Source: Dictyobacter arantiisoli (lineage in GTDB: Bacteria > Chloroflexota > Ktedonobacteria > Ktedonobacterales > Ktedonobacteraceae). From it: DNA of 64,000 nt. A program made the position numbers and the translations under genes. Where the stretch lies: the NCBI RefSeq assembly GCF_008326305.1, contig NZ_BIXY01000031.1, forward strand, positions 1 through 64,000, written 5' to 3'. Shown piece after piece: positions 7,121-16,299 of this stretch; the first letter of the stretch is position 1; each line of letters starts with the position of its first letter. The notes beneath the pieces are model-generated. The model was given only the letters and a program-made list of their open reading frames with translations. It did no database searches and was not told the DNA's origin.

Positions 7121-9419
7121 AAGATACTCCCATGATTTGCGCGAGAAGTGGTAAAACAAGATCAGCATGTGCTGGATGCAGGATCGGCCCCTGTCCGGAT
7201 GCACCGGTTATCCTCTGGCTGGCGGGCTGATGCAGGCGTTTGACCTTTTCGCCCATCTGCCGCCGTTCGGGAGGTTGGAAATTGGCGAAGGCGCGCCGTA
7301 GAATGGGCAAGAGCGCGGTAAAGGTATCGGCTGCAAGCTCGCTCTGCCAGCGATCCAGCGCCAGCCAGAGATTATCCTGATGCAGGATGCGCACTCCGTT
7401 GCCGTGTAAGATGCCCTCGATCCAGGCCGCCGCCTGTGCGGTAGGAACGGCTGAAGCCAGAGCCAGATTGATAAGGTTCTGTATCTCATCATTATTCAAT
7501 GCCTGCTGATCCAGCAGCAGCCGACAACAATGTCCACGGACCAGCCCATGAATGTTCTCGCTTTCCGCAATGCGCCGTAATGTCCGGTTCCAGTGTGTGC
7601 GTTGCTCGGCCAGATCCAGCAATTGGATACTCTCCATCACATGATCAATGCTGGTCAGCATACCCGCAGCAGCCTCGTCATCAAGTGAGGCACAGGCACC
7701 CGGCAGACCGATCAGGCTGCGCTCGAAGAGGCCATCAATGATCGGCAAGATATCCTCGGCCCTGGTCTGACGCACATCGCTATAGCGGGCGATCTGTGCC
7801 AGGGGCGGCAAGGCATCCATGAGATGGCGTACATCGGCGGTGATGGTGGCGCGTTTCTGTATCTCCTTCAGGAGTTGTGCGATGGCGACGGGTAATTCAG
7901 CGAGCAGTGCCCCTTTGAGCAGATGGGTGAGCTGTGGCAGTTCTGGCTGTTTGCTGGCGGCGTCATTGAGATAGGCCGTGGTGGCCGTTTCAATGGTATT
8001 GCCCCAGATATTTGCCTCAATGATTGTCAGTGAGAACTCGACCTTCCATTGAAGTTGCCAGTATTCCCAGAAGGTCCCTTTTTTGTTGCGCACCGGCATT
8101 ATTTCTCCCCAGGGAATGCCCAGGAGATGCAGACGATGCAACAACTGGCTGCGGGCACGCTCATTCTTCTCACGCAGATCTAATTCCAATTGCTTGTGTT
8201 CGGCGGACGGTTTGAGGCGGAGACGGCGTTGTAGCTGCTCCAGATCATGTTGTAATGGGACGGCTGGTACATCCTGAGGTACCTGTCCCAGTTTCTCACC
8301 AATCTCCATTTTGGTGCGGATGAGATCCATAGGTGCGCTATCGCCGTGACAGAGCACGGTCTGGATGGCTTCGTTATGTTCAGCCAGACCGGGCTGGGTG
8401 AGATCGCGCATCGCGGACAGGGCTTCGCTGAGACGAACCGCTTCGATCACGCTGGCCGACGAAGCATCCAGATCATTTTTACGCAGCAAGCGAGCGGCCT
8501 TCGTAATCCAGCGGATAGCATTGCGATCTTTGACGGACCAGAGATGGGCATACCAGCCGGGCGCTTCGACACCCGCGCCATAGCCGCTGCGATAGGCGAG
8601 ACGTGAGTTCGTCCAGGGAATCCAGGTGCTGGCAACTTTGATGCGTTTGAGGCCATGCAATAGTTCCGCGTCGGCTTTATCGGGGCCGGGATCAACCAGG
8701 ACCGGTGCGTGCCAGGCTCCGCAGACGACCGCGATTCTCTGAAAGCCCTCGCGCTGGGCTACGCGAATGTTCTGACGCATTGAGGCTTCGCGTTGCGCCT
8801 CATGCTCATCTTTGGGCGGTCTATTGATGCGCAACTCAGTCATCGCCTCAAGGATACTCTCAAAGAAGCCCACCATATCCTGACGTTGTTCAATCTGGCG
8901 CTCCCACCACAGTTCATGATCCGTATAGCCAGCGGCCTGAGCCAGCAGAGACAGTGGATCATCGTGCAGCTGGATTTGTTGCTCCTCCTCACTTTGTCCC
9001 GACTGAGGGAGAGTCAGCACATCACTGTTTGTTGGATTGCTCTCTGTTTCTCCCTCTGATCCTGCCAGCGGTTCCTCTTTATCCTGTTCCTCGTGCGTAA
9101 CCTGCGCCAGTTGGATCGCCTGTGGTAGATCTATAAAGCGTGCTGGCACGTTGGCGCTATGGGCATACTTGAGCGCCTGCCACTCGGGCGAATAGTCGGT
9201 AAAAGGATAATAGACGGCCTTTGCAGGCTGATCGGGCGCATAGATCAGTAAAGCAACCGGCGGCTTCATAGCTGGATTTTGGATAAAGGGCAACATGTCT
9301 TGCGCATCGGGTGGCCCTTCGATCAGCAGGATATCCGGCTCGAGTTTGAGCAGGGCGGCGCGCAAGCTGCGCGCACACCCCGGTCCATGGTGGCGAATGC
9401 CAAAGACATGTATTGTCAC
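7110..9419 (-). CDS. DUF5682 family protein of the MoxR/SWIM cluster
   Basis: A 769-residue cytoplasmic protein starting with GTG. The N-terminus has the family hallmark GIRHHGPGCARSL followed by LIEGPPDA, and later VVCGAWHAPVL. These motifs recall the fold of TraB/ChaN-like hydrolases, an inference without a confirmed activity. A Glu/Gln-rich low-complexity stretch lies near 115-150. The rest is predicted helical. The GTG overlaps the stop of the AAA+ gene by one base (TAGTG), so the two are translationally coupled. The family is found in the same gene order, between a MoxR ATPase and a VWA protein, in many actinobacteria and other bacteria. Its biochemical function is unknown. Confidence 0.85.
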   Translation of the reverse strand: MTIHVFGIRHHGPGCARSLRAALLKLEPDILLIEGPPDAQDMLPFIQNPAMKPPVALLIYAPDQPAKAVYYPFTDYSPEWQALKYAHSANVPARFIDLPQAIQLAQVTHEEQDKEEPLAGSEGETESNPTNSDVLTLPQSGQSEEEQQIQLHDDPLSLLAQAAGYTDHELWWERQIEQRQDMVGFFESILEAMTELRINRPPKDEHEAQREASMRQNIRVAQREGFQRIAVVCGAWHAPVLVDPGPDKADAELLHGLKRIKVASTWIPWTNSRLAYRSGYGAGVEAPGWYAHLWSVKDRNAIRWITKAARLLRKNDLDASSASVIEAVRLSEALSAMRDLTQPGLAEHNEAIQTVLCHGDSAPMDLIRTKMEIGEKLGQVPQDVPAVPLQHDLEQLQRRLRLKPSAEHKQLELDLREKNERARSQLLHRLHLLGIPWGEIMPVRNKKGTFWEYWQLQWKVEFSLTIIEANIWGNTIETATTAYLNDAASKQPELPQLTHLLKGALLAELPVAIAQLLKEIQKRATITADVRHLMDALPPLAQIARYSDVRQTRAEDILPIIDGLFERSLIGLPGACASLDDEAAAGMLTSIDHVMESIQLLDLAEQRTHWNRTLRRIAESENIHGLVRGHCCRLLLDQQALNNDEIQNLINLALASAVPTAQAAAWIEGILHGNGVRILHQDNLWLALDRWQSELAADTFTALLPILRRAFANFQPPERRQMGEKVKRLHQPASQRITGASGQGPILHPAHADLVLPLLAQIMGVSYGN

Positions 9420-10543
9420 TAAAGCACCTCATTGAACGAACGGTACAAATCTTTCCAACCTTCACGATCTTTGACCACGGTTTGCAGGTATTCCAACCAG
9501 ACGACGCGATCCTGCACAGGATCTTTAAGAATCGCTCCTGTCAGGCTGGCCGCCAGATCGCTGGCATTGAGGATGCCATCCCCATAATAGCCCGCCATTG
9601 CCAATCCACTATTGATGACCGAGATGGCCTCAGCCGTAGAGAGGGTGCCGCTGGGAGATTTGAGCCTGGTTTTGCCGTCGATAGTGAGGCCGGAGCGCAA
9701 TTCGCGGAAGATGGTCACGACACGGCGAATCTCTTCGAGTGCCGGTTTTTCGGCTGGCAGTTCCAGAGCACGACCCAGGCTGGTGACGCGCTGATCGACA
9801 ATCTGGATCTCTTCATCAATGCTGTCGGGCAGTGGTAAGATGACAGTATTAAAGCGGCGCATCAGGGCGCTGGACAGTTCGTTGACCCCTTTATCACGAT
9901 TGTTGGCGGTCGCGATCACATTAAAGCCTTTGTGTGCCTGGGCCTCGGTATTCAGCTCCGGTATTGGCAGCGTCTTTTCAGAGAGAATCGTGATCAGGGT
10001 GTCCTGAACCTCGCTGGGAATACGTGTCAATTCCTCGATGCGGGCAATTTTGCCTTCCTGCATTGCATTCATCATTGGACTGACGACCAGGGCTGCTTCT
10101 GATGGCCCCTCAACCAGCAAACGAGCATAGTTCCAACCATAGCGGATGGCGTTTTCGTCAGTGCCCGCTGTTCCCTGAATAAGCAATGTTGAGTCGCCCA
10201 TGATGGCGGCGGCTAGATGCTCACTGACCCAGGATTTAGCTGTGCCTGGAACACCATAGAGGAGCAGGGCGCGATCAGTAGCGAGCGTGGCGACGGCAAT
10301 TTCGATCAGGCGCGCATTCCCGACGTATTTTGGCGTGATAACAAAGCCATTCTTGAGGGTGCCACCCATCAGATAGGTGCGTACCGCCCAGGGAGAGAGT
10401 TGCCAGTTTGGTGGTCGCTGACGGGTATCATGTTTTGCCAGTTCTGCCAACTCTTCCGCATATTGTTGTTCGGCGTGGCGGCGCAGGACGGCCTGCTCTA
10501 AGCTTGTCGTGTCAGTATGCTCAATGTTTTTGGCTGTCGTCAT
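9419..10543 (-). CDS. MoxR-type AAA+ ATPase of the SWIM/VWA cluster
   Basis: A 374-residue AAA+ ATPase. Walker A is GVPGTAKS; the Walker B region reads GKIARIEELTRIP; sensor 1 is ATANNRD; the arginine finger lies in ALMRRFN. MoxR ATPases form hexamers that use ATP to remodel proteins together with VWA partners, and here a VWA gene lies two genes downstream. The ATG at 10543 has AAGGAG about 11 nt upstream. The gene lies 28 nt after the DUF5691 gene and overlaps the DUF5682 gene by one base, so all are likely co-expressed. Family assignment is firm; the substrate is unknown. Confidence 0.92.
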   Translation of the reverse strand: MTTAKNIEHTDTTSLEQAVLRRHAEQQYAEELAELAKHDTRQRPPNWQLSPWAVRTYLMGGTLKNGFVITPKYVGNARLIEIAVATLATDRALLLYGVPGTAKSWVSEHLAAAIMGDSTLLIQGTAGTDENAIRYGWNYARLLVEGPSEAALVVSPMMNAMQEGKIARIEELTRIPSEVQDTLITILSEKTLPIPELNTEAQAHKGFNVIATANNRDKGVNELSSALMRRFNTVILPLPDSIDEEIQIVDQRVTSLGRALELPAEKPALEEIRRVVTIFRELRSGLTIDGKTRLKSPSGTLSTAEAISVINSGLAMAGYYGDGILNASDLAASLTGAILKDPVQDRVVWLEYLQTVVKDREGWKDLYRSFNEVL

Positions 10544-10571
10544 GGTCGTTAAATCTCCTTGTGCTAGCGAT

Positions 10572-12119
10572 TTATATTTCTGTTAAGATGCGCTTGCGTA
10601 TATGAATAAGCGTGGCCAGGCTGTGCAGTTGATTTTGGCGTCTCTGGCGAGACCAGTGCGTGTCATCCTCTGGTAGTTCAGTGCTCGCTATTTCCAGGGC
10701 GAAATCCAGCTTTGAAGGATCTAAACAGATAGCAAGCTGAAACAACAGTGTGCTGTCCCAAAAGCTGTAATGATCATTTGGATTGGTTGTGATATATGTT
10801 TTGAACATCGTGAGATACTTATCGCTGAAACTCGCGCTCCATGGTGCTGGCAATAGTAGCAGTGGATGCTGGCTTTTTTCACGATCCTCTAATAATGGCG
10901 TGAGTATTTCCTCCGCATCTGCTGGTGCTAATGCTGCGAAGAGTTCACGCGCAGCTTTTCCTATCGGTTGCAGGCTCGTGGACAGGACATGCTGGATATA
11001 CCAACCGAGTAGTGGTTGATACCAGTTGCTGGTGTGATGACGATACGCGGCTTTGATCAGATCTACGATGAGTGCTTTTCCCATCTCATTGGGGTTAAGC
11101 GCGTCAATAAATGTAGCTGGCGCGACGTCGAAACGGCTTTCCCAATGTTGTGGTGAGATGCGCCCGATAGCTTTATGGAACCAGTATTCGCTACTCAGTT
11201 TATCCTGCTTCAGTTTGGCGATAGCGATATCATTCTTCCAGTCCAGATCAATCTGCTTGGGAAGCGTGATGAGCAGTTTATTCTGCAATGAGGATTTTTT
11301 GAAGTCGAGCATACTATCGGCACGTGCGAGCAGGCGTTGTACAGAAGGTGAGGTTGGGATGTGCAGCAGGAGTCTGGCTGCGGCCAGACGTACACTCTCG
11401 CCGCGATCATTTAATGCCTGCTCGATAAAGTCTTGATCGGCGTCCGAGATGCCACTTTCAAGGCAGGTGAGCAGTGTGGCACGTACATCAGCCTTCTCTT
11501 GCTTCCAGACCTGCTCGAGCCAGGTGCGTGCCTGAGCGGGATCTTGTGTGCGTAGACGGCTCAGGATTTCTTGCCGTTGCTCAAGCGTTCCTTCTTGCCA
11601 GAGCGTTTCTGCTTCTGCCGGGAGTATGGTGGCATGCTCATCCACCAGATAGCGAGATGCCCATTTCCAGGTTGGTTTGAACTGACTGAGCCAGCGTCCC
11701 CGTTCACCCAGCAGTGGCGCCAGCTGTGAGCGATGCTCTGAATTGGTGGTGCCATAGGCGAGACATTGTGGCAAGACCTCATCTGGTATTCTGTGCCCAC
11801 TGCTGCGTAAGCGCTCCAGGGCTTCAGGTAACAGTATTGTATAGGGCGGTTGGAATAGTCCGATCAACAATTGGGCGTTCCGGGATAAGCAGGCTGGCAT
11901 AGTTTCTGGCGCGGCAACTTCAGGGAGTGTCTGCGCGCTGCTAACCAGACTACTTGCCTGCTTATAGATAGCTAGTGCTCCGGCGGTTAACAGGAACGAG
12001 CGCTCTTTCTGCTCAACTGGTAGCTGCGCGGCCAGGGTATCGATGGCTGTATGTGTCTCTGGCAGTGCCTCATTGGCCTGTCCCGTCCCCACAATCGCCG
12101 TCGTAACAAAGGTATCCAT
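10572..12119 (-). CDS. DUF5691 family protein of the MoxR/SWIM cluster
   Basis: A 515-residue soluble protein, largely alpha-helical, with HEAT-like stretches around 190-270 (for example RGESVRLAAARLL). The N-terminus TTAIVGTGQA and the WKWASRYL region around 165 are typical of DUF5691. It lies 14 nt after the SWIM gene with GGAG before its ATG, and 28 nt before the MoxR gene. The helical repeats suggest a scaffold or adaptor for the ATPase. No enzyme motif is recognised. Family membership is based on recall of the conserved neighbourhood and motifs. Confidence 0.8.
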   Translation of the reverse strand: MDTFVTTAIVGTGQANEALPETHTAIDTLAAQLPVEQKERSFLLTAGALAIYKQASSLVSSAQTLPEVAAPETMPACLSRNAQLLIGLFQPPYTILLPEALERLRSSGHRIPDEVLPQCLAYGTTNSEHRSQLAPLLGERGRWLSQFKPTWKWASRYLVDEHATILPAEAETLWQEGTLEQRQEILSRLRTQDPAQARTWLEQVWKQEKADVRATLLTCLESGISDADQDFIEQALNDRGESVRLAAARLLLHIPTSPSVQRLLARADSMLDFKKSSLQNKLLITLPKQIDLDWKNDIAIAKLKQDKLSSEYWFHKAIGRISPQHWESRFDVAPATFIDALNPNEMGKALIVDLIKAAYRHHTSNWYQPLLGWYIQHVLSTSLQPIGKAARELFAALAPADAEEILTPLLEDREKSQHPLLLLPAPWSASFSDKYLTMFKTYITTNPNDHYSFWDSTLLFQLAICLDPSKLDFALEIASTELPEDDTHWSRQRRQNQLHSLATLIHIRKRILTEI

Positions 12120-12133
12120 GATAGACTAGCTCC

Positions 12134-13462
12134 TTAGAGTAGATGATAGGTGGTGTGATCGACCAGCACACCCAATGGCAATAATGCCTCACCATTCCAT
12201 TCACCGGCAAAATCCAGAGGATGTCCTCCTGAAAGTGCCAGCAATTTCCAGTGTTCATTCGCTGTCTCGACGAGAGGAACGGCCTGGCCCACCTGATCAC
12301 TTAGATACCAGCGATTCTGGTTACTATCGTAGATGGGAATGGCGGATTGGAGCAGGCAGAGAAAGGTTTCACGCCAGGGCTGTTTGGCTAATTGGGTCGC
12401 GACCTGGGCGAAAAAAGCATCGAGCGTTTCAGCCCCGAATGATCCCTGGATGGCCTGAGGCATGTCTGGCCGCCGCACGAATAATGCTCGCTGTGGATCG
12501 TTTCCCGGCCAGTAGACGATCTCCGCCCGTTGCTGCATTCCCAGTGGAAAGTTCTCTGCAAAAGGAGCGCTGGCATAGGCAAATTGTAGTATCTGGGCGC
12601 TGCGACCGGTTTCCTTTCCATAGAGCCAGGTTGATTGGACACGATTGCGCTCGACTTCACTTGTCTGTTGTCCCAGCATGAACCAATCGTCGCTGACATG
12701 TTCACCACGCTCATGTACCTCTGCCTCTTTCAGTGTCCAGCCAACCAGCAACTTGATATCCTCTTGCAGTGGTGGCGCAAAGCGTTCGAGATGGTGATAG
12801 GACTCGCTGAGGAGCGCCAGTTTTCCCAGCTTCCCGAGCAGCTTTTCGGTCCAATCTGGCGATGCATGCGGTATAGCTGACATCGTACGGAGTGCTTGTG
12901 CCAGCCCGAGTGCCTGCGCATCCACCATTTTTGCAGCCTGTTGGTGCCAGATGGTGGTTGAATGCGTGTCCAGGCTGCCCAGACCGTTGCGTATCAGATC
13001 CTCAAGCCAGAGATCGAGTTGCGCAATACCTTGCAGGATTTTCTCCTGTCGCTTTGCAGTACTCTTCTGAGTACTACTGGCGGCTGGCTTTTTTGTTGGA
13101 CCCTGCGTCGCCAGCGTCGCTTTCTGTTGCTGGATCGCGGAGCGTTTGTTCAGCCAGCTGATTACCCAGTCCGGTGGTTCGCCTGTCGCGATGGCGGTAG
13201 GCGTATTCGCGCATAAATAGAGCAGGCCCAGGCTATGTTTGCAGGGTATTTTGCGGCTGGGACAACTGCATTGTGTGGTCAGTGTAGAGAGTTCAATGCG
13301 AACCTGATAGAGTGCGCTGCCCTGACATTCGCCCCACAATGCCTGAGCGTTTTGTCCGACAGTTTTCCAGTTTTTGGGCAGGGAAAGCTTTCTACCAGCA
13401 TTCGCAACACTGACATCAGGAGCCATTTTTGCGACCTGATCGACTGTGACATGTATATTCAA
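12134..13462 (-). CDS. SWIM zinc-finger protein, first gene of the MoxR/VWA operon
   Basis: A 442-residue protein. The SWIM zinc-binding motif CxCx(n)CxH is visible as QCSCPSRKIPCKHSLGL near residue 65. SWIM domains bind nucleic acid or protein. The start is a TTG at 13462 with GGGGG about 9 nt upstream. It keeps the VDQVAKMAPD segment that homologues carry at their N-termini; an in-frame ATG 12 codons in would remove it. The remaining 350 residues are helical with no catalytic motif. It heads the operon, and the divergent small gene at 13726 shares the 263-nt upstream region. Confidence 0.85.
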   Translation of the reverse strand: MNIHVTVDQVAKMAPDVSVANAGRKLSLPKNWKTVGQNAQALWGECQGSALYQVRIELSTLTTQCSCPSRKIPCKHSLGLLYLCANTPTAIATGEPPDWVISWLNKRSAIQQQKATLATQGPTKKPAASSTQKSTAKRQEKILQGIAQLDLWLEDLIRNGLGSLDTHSTTIWHQQAAKMVDAQALGLAQALRTMSAIPHASPDWTEKLLGKLGKLALLSESYHHLERFAPPLQEDIKLLVGWTLKEAEVHERGEHVSDDWFMLGQQTSEVERNRVQSTWLYGKETGRSAQILQFAYASAPFAENFPLGMQQRAEIVYWPGNDPQRALFVRRPDMPQAIQGSFGAETLDAFFAQVATQLAKQPWRETFLCLLQSAIPIYDSNQNRWYLSDQVGQAVPLVETANEHWKLLALSGGHPLDFAGEWNGEALLPLGVLVDHTTYHLL

Positions 13463-13725
13463 TCCTGAAGCCCCCTAACGTCTTTTTGTATTCTACTTAT
13501 CTATTCCTTCGCCATCCTATAAAAGTGGAAAAGATAGGACCTGCGCAGTGAGATGTGAAGGGAAGTTGATGCGTTCTTTGAAACTTCTTCCCCTATCTCA
13601 TACGTGAGAGGAGTAGCATTTACTTGTATGACAGGACTGTTTTGCTAGTATATTCCTTTGATCCTGCGATTGTAAGCAATGCAACACCGAGGATGAGTTT
13701 GTTTATATAGAATGGAGGATGAAGA
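13463..13725. promoter_or_regulatory. Divergent intergenic region between SWIM operon and Hsp20 operon
   Basis: This 263-nt gap carries outward-facing starts on both sides and must hold promoters for the minus-strand five-gene operon and for the plus-strand small protein/Hsp20 pair. No clear consensus -35/-10 pair or palindromic operator could be assigned. GGAGG lies just before the start at 13726. Confidence 0.4.
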
Positions 13726-14103
13726 ATGGAAGCTCATCAGAAGCAAGTGGATACGCAGACCGCTGAGCAGAAAGCTTTGAATGATCGCGCTAACGCCGAG
13801 GGCACGACCCCTGAACGGATTCAGCAGCGGCAATCCTCAGGCGAGCAGCAAGTCGTTCCCGGTACCCGGCATGGTCGCCCATTGGTTGATGGTTATGCGG
13901 TGACGGAGGGCGAGAACTATGCGACACCTCAGCGTGACGAGCTTGAAGGCTATGATCCCGCCCATAGCGGCGTGCGTAGCGCCAAGAACCAACCTGGTAA
14001 GCCAACCGAGACGCCGGGGCGTGACGAAGGAACCGCCTGGTCTTCGCAGGAACAGAATGGTAGTGTACGCGACACATTCGATAAGAAAAATCCCGCCCAA
14101 TAA
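13726..14103 (+). CDS. Small hydrophilic protein of unknown function
   Basis: A 125-residue, very polar protein rich in Gln, Glu, Gly, Arg and Pro, with no membrane segment, cysteine or recognisable domain. It looks disordered. GGAGG before the ATG and a 49-nt gap to the Hsp20 gene on the same strand suggest one transcript, and so a possible stress-related role. That link is context only. I do not recognise the family. Confidence 0.7.
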   Translation: MEAHQKQVDTQTAEQKALNDRANAEGTTPERIQQRQSSGEQQVVPGTRHGRPLVDGYAVTEGENYATPQRDELEGYDPAHSGVRSAKNQPGKPTETPGRDEGTAWSSQEQNGSVRDTFDKKNPAQ

Positions 14104-14152
14104 GCGCACATAGAGTCGGTAGTGTCATTACTACAATGGAAAGGTACACATC

Positions 14153-14545
14153 ATGCAAGAGAAAACAAAAATCCAACATATTCCGGTAAAAGTATACCGT
14201 ACCGCCGATCACCTGATGGTCGCTGCCCCCATGCCCGGCTTGCAGCCAGATGATATAACGGCTGAAGTCACAACGGACAATCATCTCATCCTGCAAGGCG
14301 AACTGCGCGGCATCCTCAAAGAGATGAAAGAATTGCTGGTCGATGAGTGGAGTGTTGGTGGTTACTATCGTGATATTACCCTTCCCTCAATCGTTGATGC
14401 AGTGCATGCCAATGTCAGCTATGGCAATGGTGTACTGGTAATCGCCTTCCCGATTAGTCAGCAAACGCATCCCGACCGTCTCACTCTGCAGCGCATCGGC
14501 GTCGACCGTGGTGAGCATCGCGGTACCGCCAATGTCAACCCATAA
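14153..14545 (+). CDS. Small heat-shock protein, Hsp20/alpha-crystallin family
   Basis: A 130-residue protein. The alpha-crystallin domain covers about residues 10-105, with typical strands LMVAAPMPGLQPDDI, LILQGE and YYRDITLP, and the GNGVLVIAFP strand before a short tail. These ATP-independent chaperones hold unfolding proteins in large oligomers. The usual C-terminal IxI anchoring motif is not evident. The start has GGAAAGG upstream. It follows the small hydrophilic gene by 49 nt, and a strong bidirectional hairpin lies about 190 nt downstream. Confidence 0.9.
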   Translation: MQEKTKIQHIPVKVYRTADHLMVAAPMPGLQPDDITAEVTTDNHLILQGELRGILKEMKELLVDEWSVGGYYRDITLPSIVDAVHANVSYGNGVLVIAFPISQQTHPDRLTLQRIGVDRGEHRGTANVNP

Positions 14546-14735
14546 CACATCATAGAGGTAATCCACCCAAAAAGATAGGCATACAAAGAGTCAATTTTTG
14601 GATATTTTAGAAGCAACTTTTCTGGAAGTAGAAGTGCAGGAGATGCAATCTCCCGCCCAGATTTCAGAGGTGCATCCTGATTTTTCCTCCCTCCACGCTT
14701 ATAATGAGCGCATCATTTAATGGTAGAGGCATTCA

Positions 14736-14786
14736 CCTGAAAAGGCCCCATTCGATCCTGAATAGATCGAATGGGGCCTTTTCAGG
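14736..14786. terminator. Perfect 22-bp bidirectional terminator hairpin
   Basis: The arms 14736-14757 and 14765-14786 are perfectly complementary over 22 bp with a 7-nt loop. The AAAA and TTTT runs at the arm ends (starting CCTGAAAAGG) make it work on both strands. It closes the Hsp20 transcript and insulates the sigma-factor gene. The remaining sequence from 14546 to 14943 is AT-rich and otherwise unremarkable, apart from AACAAACA/TGTTTGTT inverted copies near 14848 and 14903. Confidence 0.8.
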
Positions 14787-14943
14787 CTGGATTTAGTGCT
14801 TTTTGGCACGTTTCGTAACGGTCTCGTAACGGTGAAACTGTACAATAAACAAACAGAAATATATCAATGTTCTGTTCATGATAGAAGGAAAGTTAATTGA
14901 TTGTTTGTTAAGTAAGTGATCTCGTGATAAATGAGGTGTATGT

Positions 14944-15696
14944 GTGTCAGTACAATATGCAGCAGTGACGACTGATCTCGCACCGCCCCTACCTGTAGCT
15001 GTTTCTCCGCCACGTGTTCAACGTATGAGTTTGACCGAACTAGTAAAAAATTGTCAGGTGGAAATGCAGCGTTATTGTCGTGGTGAGGCGGATGATGAGT
15101 GTTATGCCCTGGAGATTTTCCGACGAGCTATGAAGTTGCACGATCCTCTGGCCTGGGATGCGTTGCAGCAGTGTTTTTCTGGCCTGGTTTTTACCTGGAT
15201 GCGTCGCCATAGCAGGCGTGAGCGTGCCTGTTCCCTGGACAGTGAAGAAAATTATGTGGCACAGGCCTTTACACGCTTCTGGCAGGCCAGCATAAATAAT
15301 GCTGAATTACATTTTTTTTCTCTGGCGTCAGCTTTAAATTATTTACGTGCGAGTCTGAATGGGGCGATTATGGATACCTTGCGTGTCTATACACATCTGA
15401 ACGAGATTCCCCTGCCAGATGCCAACGATAGCGTATTTGTTAGAGAATTGGCCGCTGAAGAGCATGAGGATGGTGATGAACTCTGGCAGATTGTGTGTTC
15501 TCTCTTGAGCGGTGAGCGCGAAAAACGCCTGGCGTATCTCTATTTTCACTGTGGCCTGAAGGCACGTGAGATTGTCCAATTTTGTCCCGATGAGTTTCAT
15601 GATGTGCAGGAAGTCTATCGTTTACGCCATAATATATTCAAACGCCTGACCCGTAACGCCGACCAGATTCGCTGGCGTTTAAGCTCTGAGGCATAA
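14944..15696 (+). CDS. Divergent ECF-like RNA polymerase sigma factor
   Basis: A 250-residue protein starting at GTG 14944 with GAGG upstream. Residues about 55-140 resemble sigma region 2 (FSGLVFTWMRRH, YVAQAFTRFWQA, and the core-binding helix near ALNYLRASLNGAIMDTLR). Residues about 185-240 form a helical region-4-like segment (GEREKRLAYLYFHCGLKAREI). Region 4 is poorly conserved. No anti-sigma factor gene is adjacent. It resembles the many orphan sigma-70-like proteins of Ktedonobacteria. Regulon unknown. Confidence 0.65.
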   Translation: MSVQYAAVTTDLAPPLPVAVSPPRVQRMSLTELVKNCQVEMQRYCRGEADDECYALEIFRRAMKLHDPLAWDALQQCFSGLVFTWMRRHSRRERACSLDSEENYVAQAFTRFWQASINNAELHFFSLASALNYLRASLNGAIMDTLRVYTHLNEIPLPDANDSVFVRELAAEEHEDGDELWQIVCSLLSGEREKRLAYLYFHCGLKAREIVQFCPDEFHDVQEVYRLRHNIFKRLTRNADQIRWRLSSEA

Positions 15697-15700
15697 AATA

Positions 15701-15709
15701 TGCTATACT
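15701..15709 (+). promoter_or_regulatory. Extended -10 promoter of the fluoride riboswitch
   Basis: TGC followed by TATACT immediately after the sigma-factor stop. Transcription would begin near 15716, about 15 nt before the riboswitch P1 stem. Confidence 0.5.
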
Positions 15710-15728
15710 GGAAATAGAAAAAGTACTC

Positions 15729-15797
15729 AGTGGCGATGGAGCTCGCCAGATGAAAGAAGTATCTTTTATCGAACCGCAGAGAAGCTGATAGCCCCTG
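15729..15797 (+). promoter_or_regulatory. Fluoride (crcB) riboswitch aptamer
   Basis: The segment matches the crcB-motif layout. P1 is GGCGA (15732-15736) with TCGCC (15743-15747), enclosing the TGGAGC loop. Then come an insert, the conserved AACCGC and GCTGATAGCCCC. The loop GGAGCT can pair with AGCCCC as the pseudoknot with one A-C mismatch. Fluoride riboswitches bind fluoride through Mg2+ ions and switch on exporters. The aptamer sits upstream of two crcB genes and runs directly into a terminator, as expected for transcriptional control. Confidence 0.88.
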
Positions 15798-15834
15798 ACA
15801 ACGTATGAGAACTTGCGCGTTGTCGGGGCTTTTT
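15791..15834 (+). terminator. Expression-platform terminator of the fluoride riboswitch
   Basis: GCCCCTGACAACG (15791-15803) pairs with CGTTGTCGGGGC (15818-15829) with a single bulged T, followed by TTTTT. The 5' arm overlaps the pseudoknot strand of the aptamer. Ligand-stabilised aptamer would therefore block the terminator and allow crcB transcription. Confidence 0.88.
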
Positions 15835-15918
15835 GCGTGCACTGTTGCAGGCTGTCCTTTTGTATAGATGTTACAGTATATTATGCTTTAGTGTTCATGC
15901 GCAGGTGAAAAAGATTTT

Positions 15919-16299
15919 ATGCAGATGTCGTATTTGTTACAGTTAGTGCTGATAGGTAGCGCGGGTGCTTTTGGTGCGGTGGCACGCTACGTGCTGGGTC
16001 ATCTTGTTGCCAGCCGTGTTGGTTCTACATTTCCCTTTGGAACGTTAATCATCAATGTCAGTGGCTCTTTTGTCATTGGTGTGCTTTTTGCGTTAACGGC
16101 GCGCCATCTCCTGAGTACGACCGGACAATTGATCCTGGCGACCGGCTTTCTGGGTGGCTATACCACCTTTAGCAGTATGTCGTGGGAAGGAGTACAGTTA
16201 GCGCGTGCCGGAAGTCTGCGTGCTAGCGTGCTCTATCTAGGCGAGAATGTGGTATTGGGACTGCTGGCGGCGAGCGCAGGTATCGCGTTAGGATGGTGA
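15919..16299 (+). CDS. crcB: Fluoride channel subunit CrcB (first copy)
   Basis: A 126-residue membrane protein with four transmembrane helices. Family motifs are present: GAFGAVARYVLG, INVSGSF and GFLGGYTTFSSMSWE. Fluc/CrcB proteins form dual-topology dimers that let fluoride leave the cell. Two adjacent genes usually encode a heterodimer of oppositely oriented subunits. It is preceded by a fluoride riboswitch and terminator, and overlaps the second crcB by 7 nt (ATGGTGA). An ATG at 15925 is an alternative start. Confidence 0.93.
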   Translation: MQMSYLLQLVLIGSAGAFGAVARYVLGHLVASRVGSTFPFGTLIINVSGSFVIGVLFALTARHLLSTTGQLILATGFLGGYTTFSSMSWEGVQLARAGSLRASVLYLGENVVLGLLAASAGIALGW

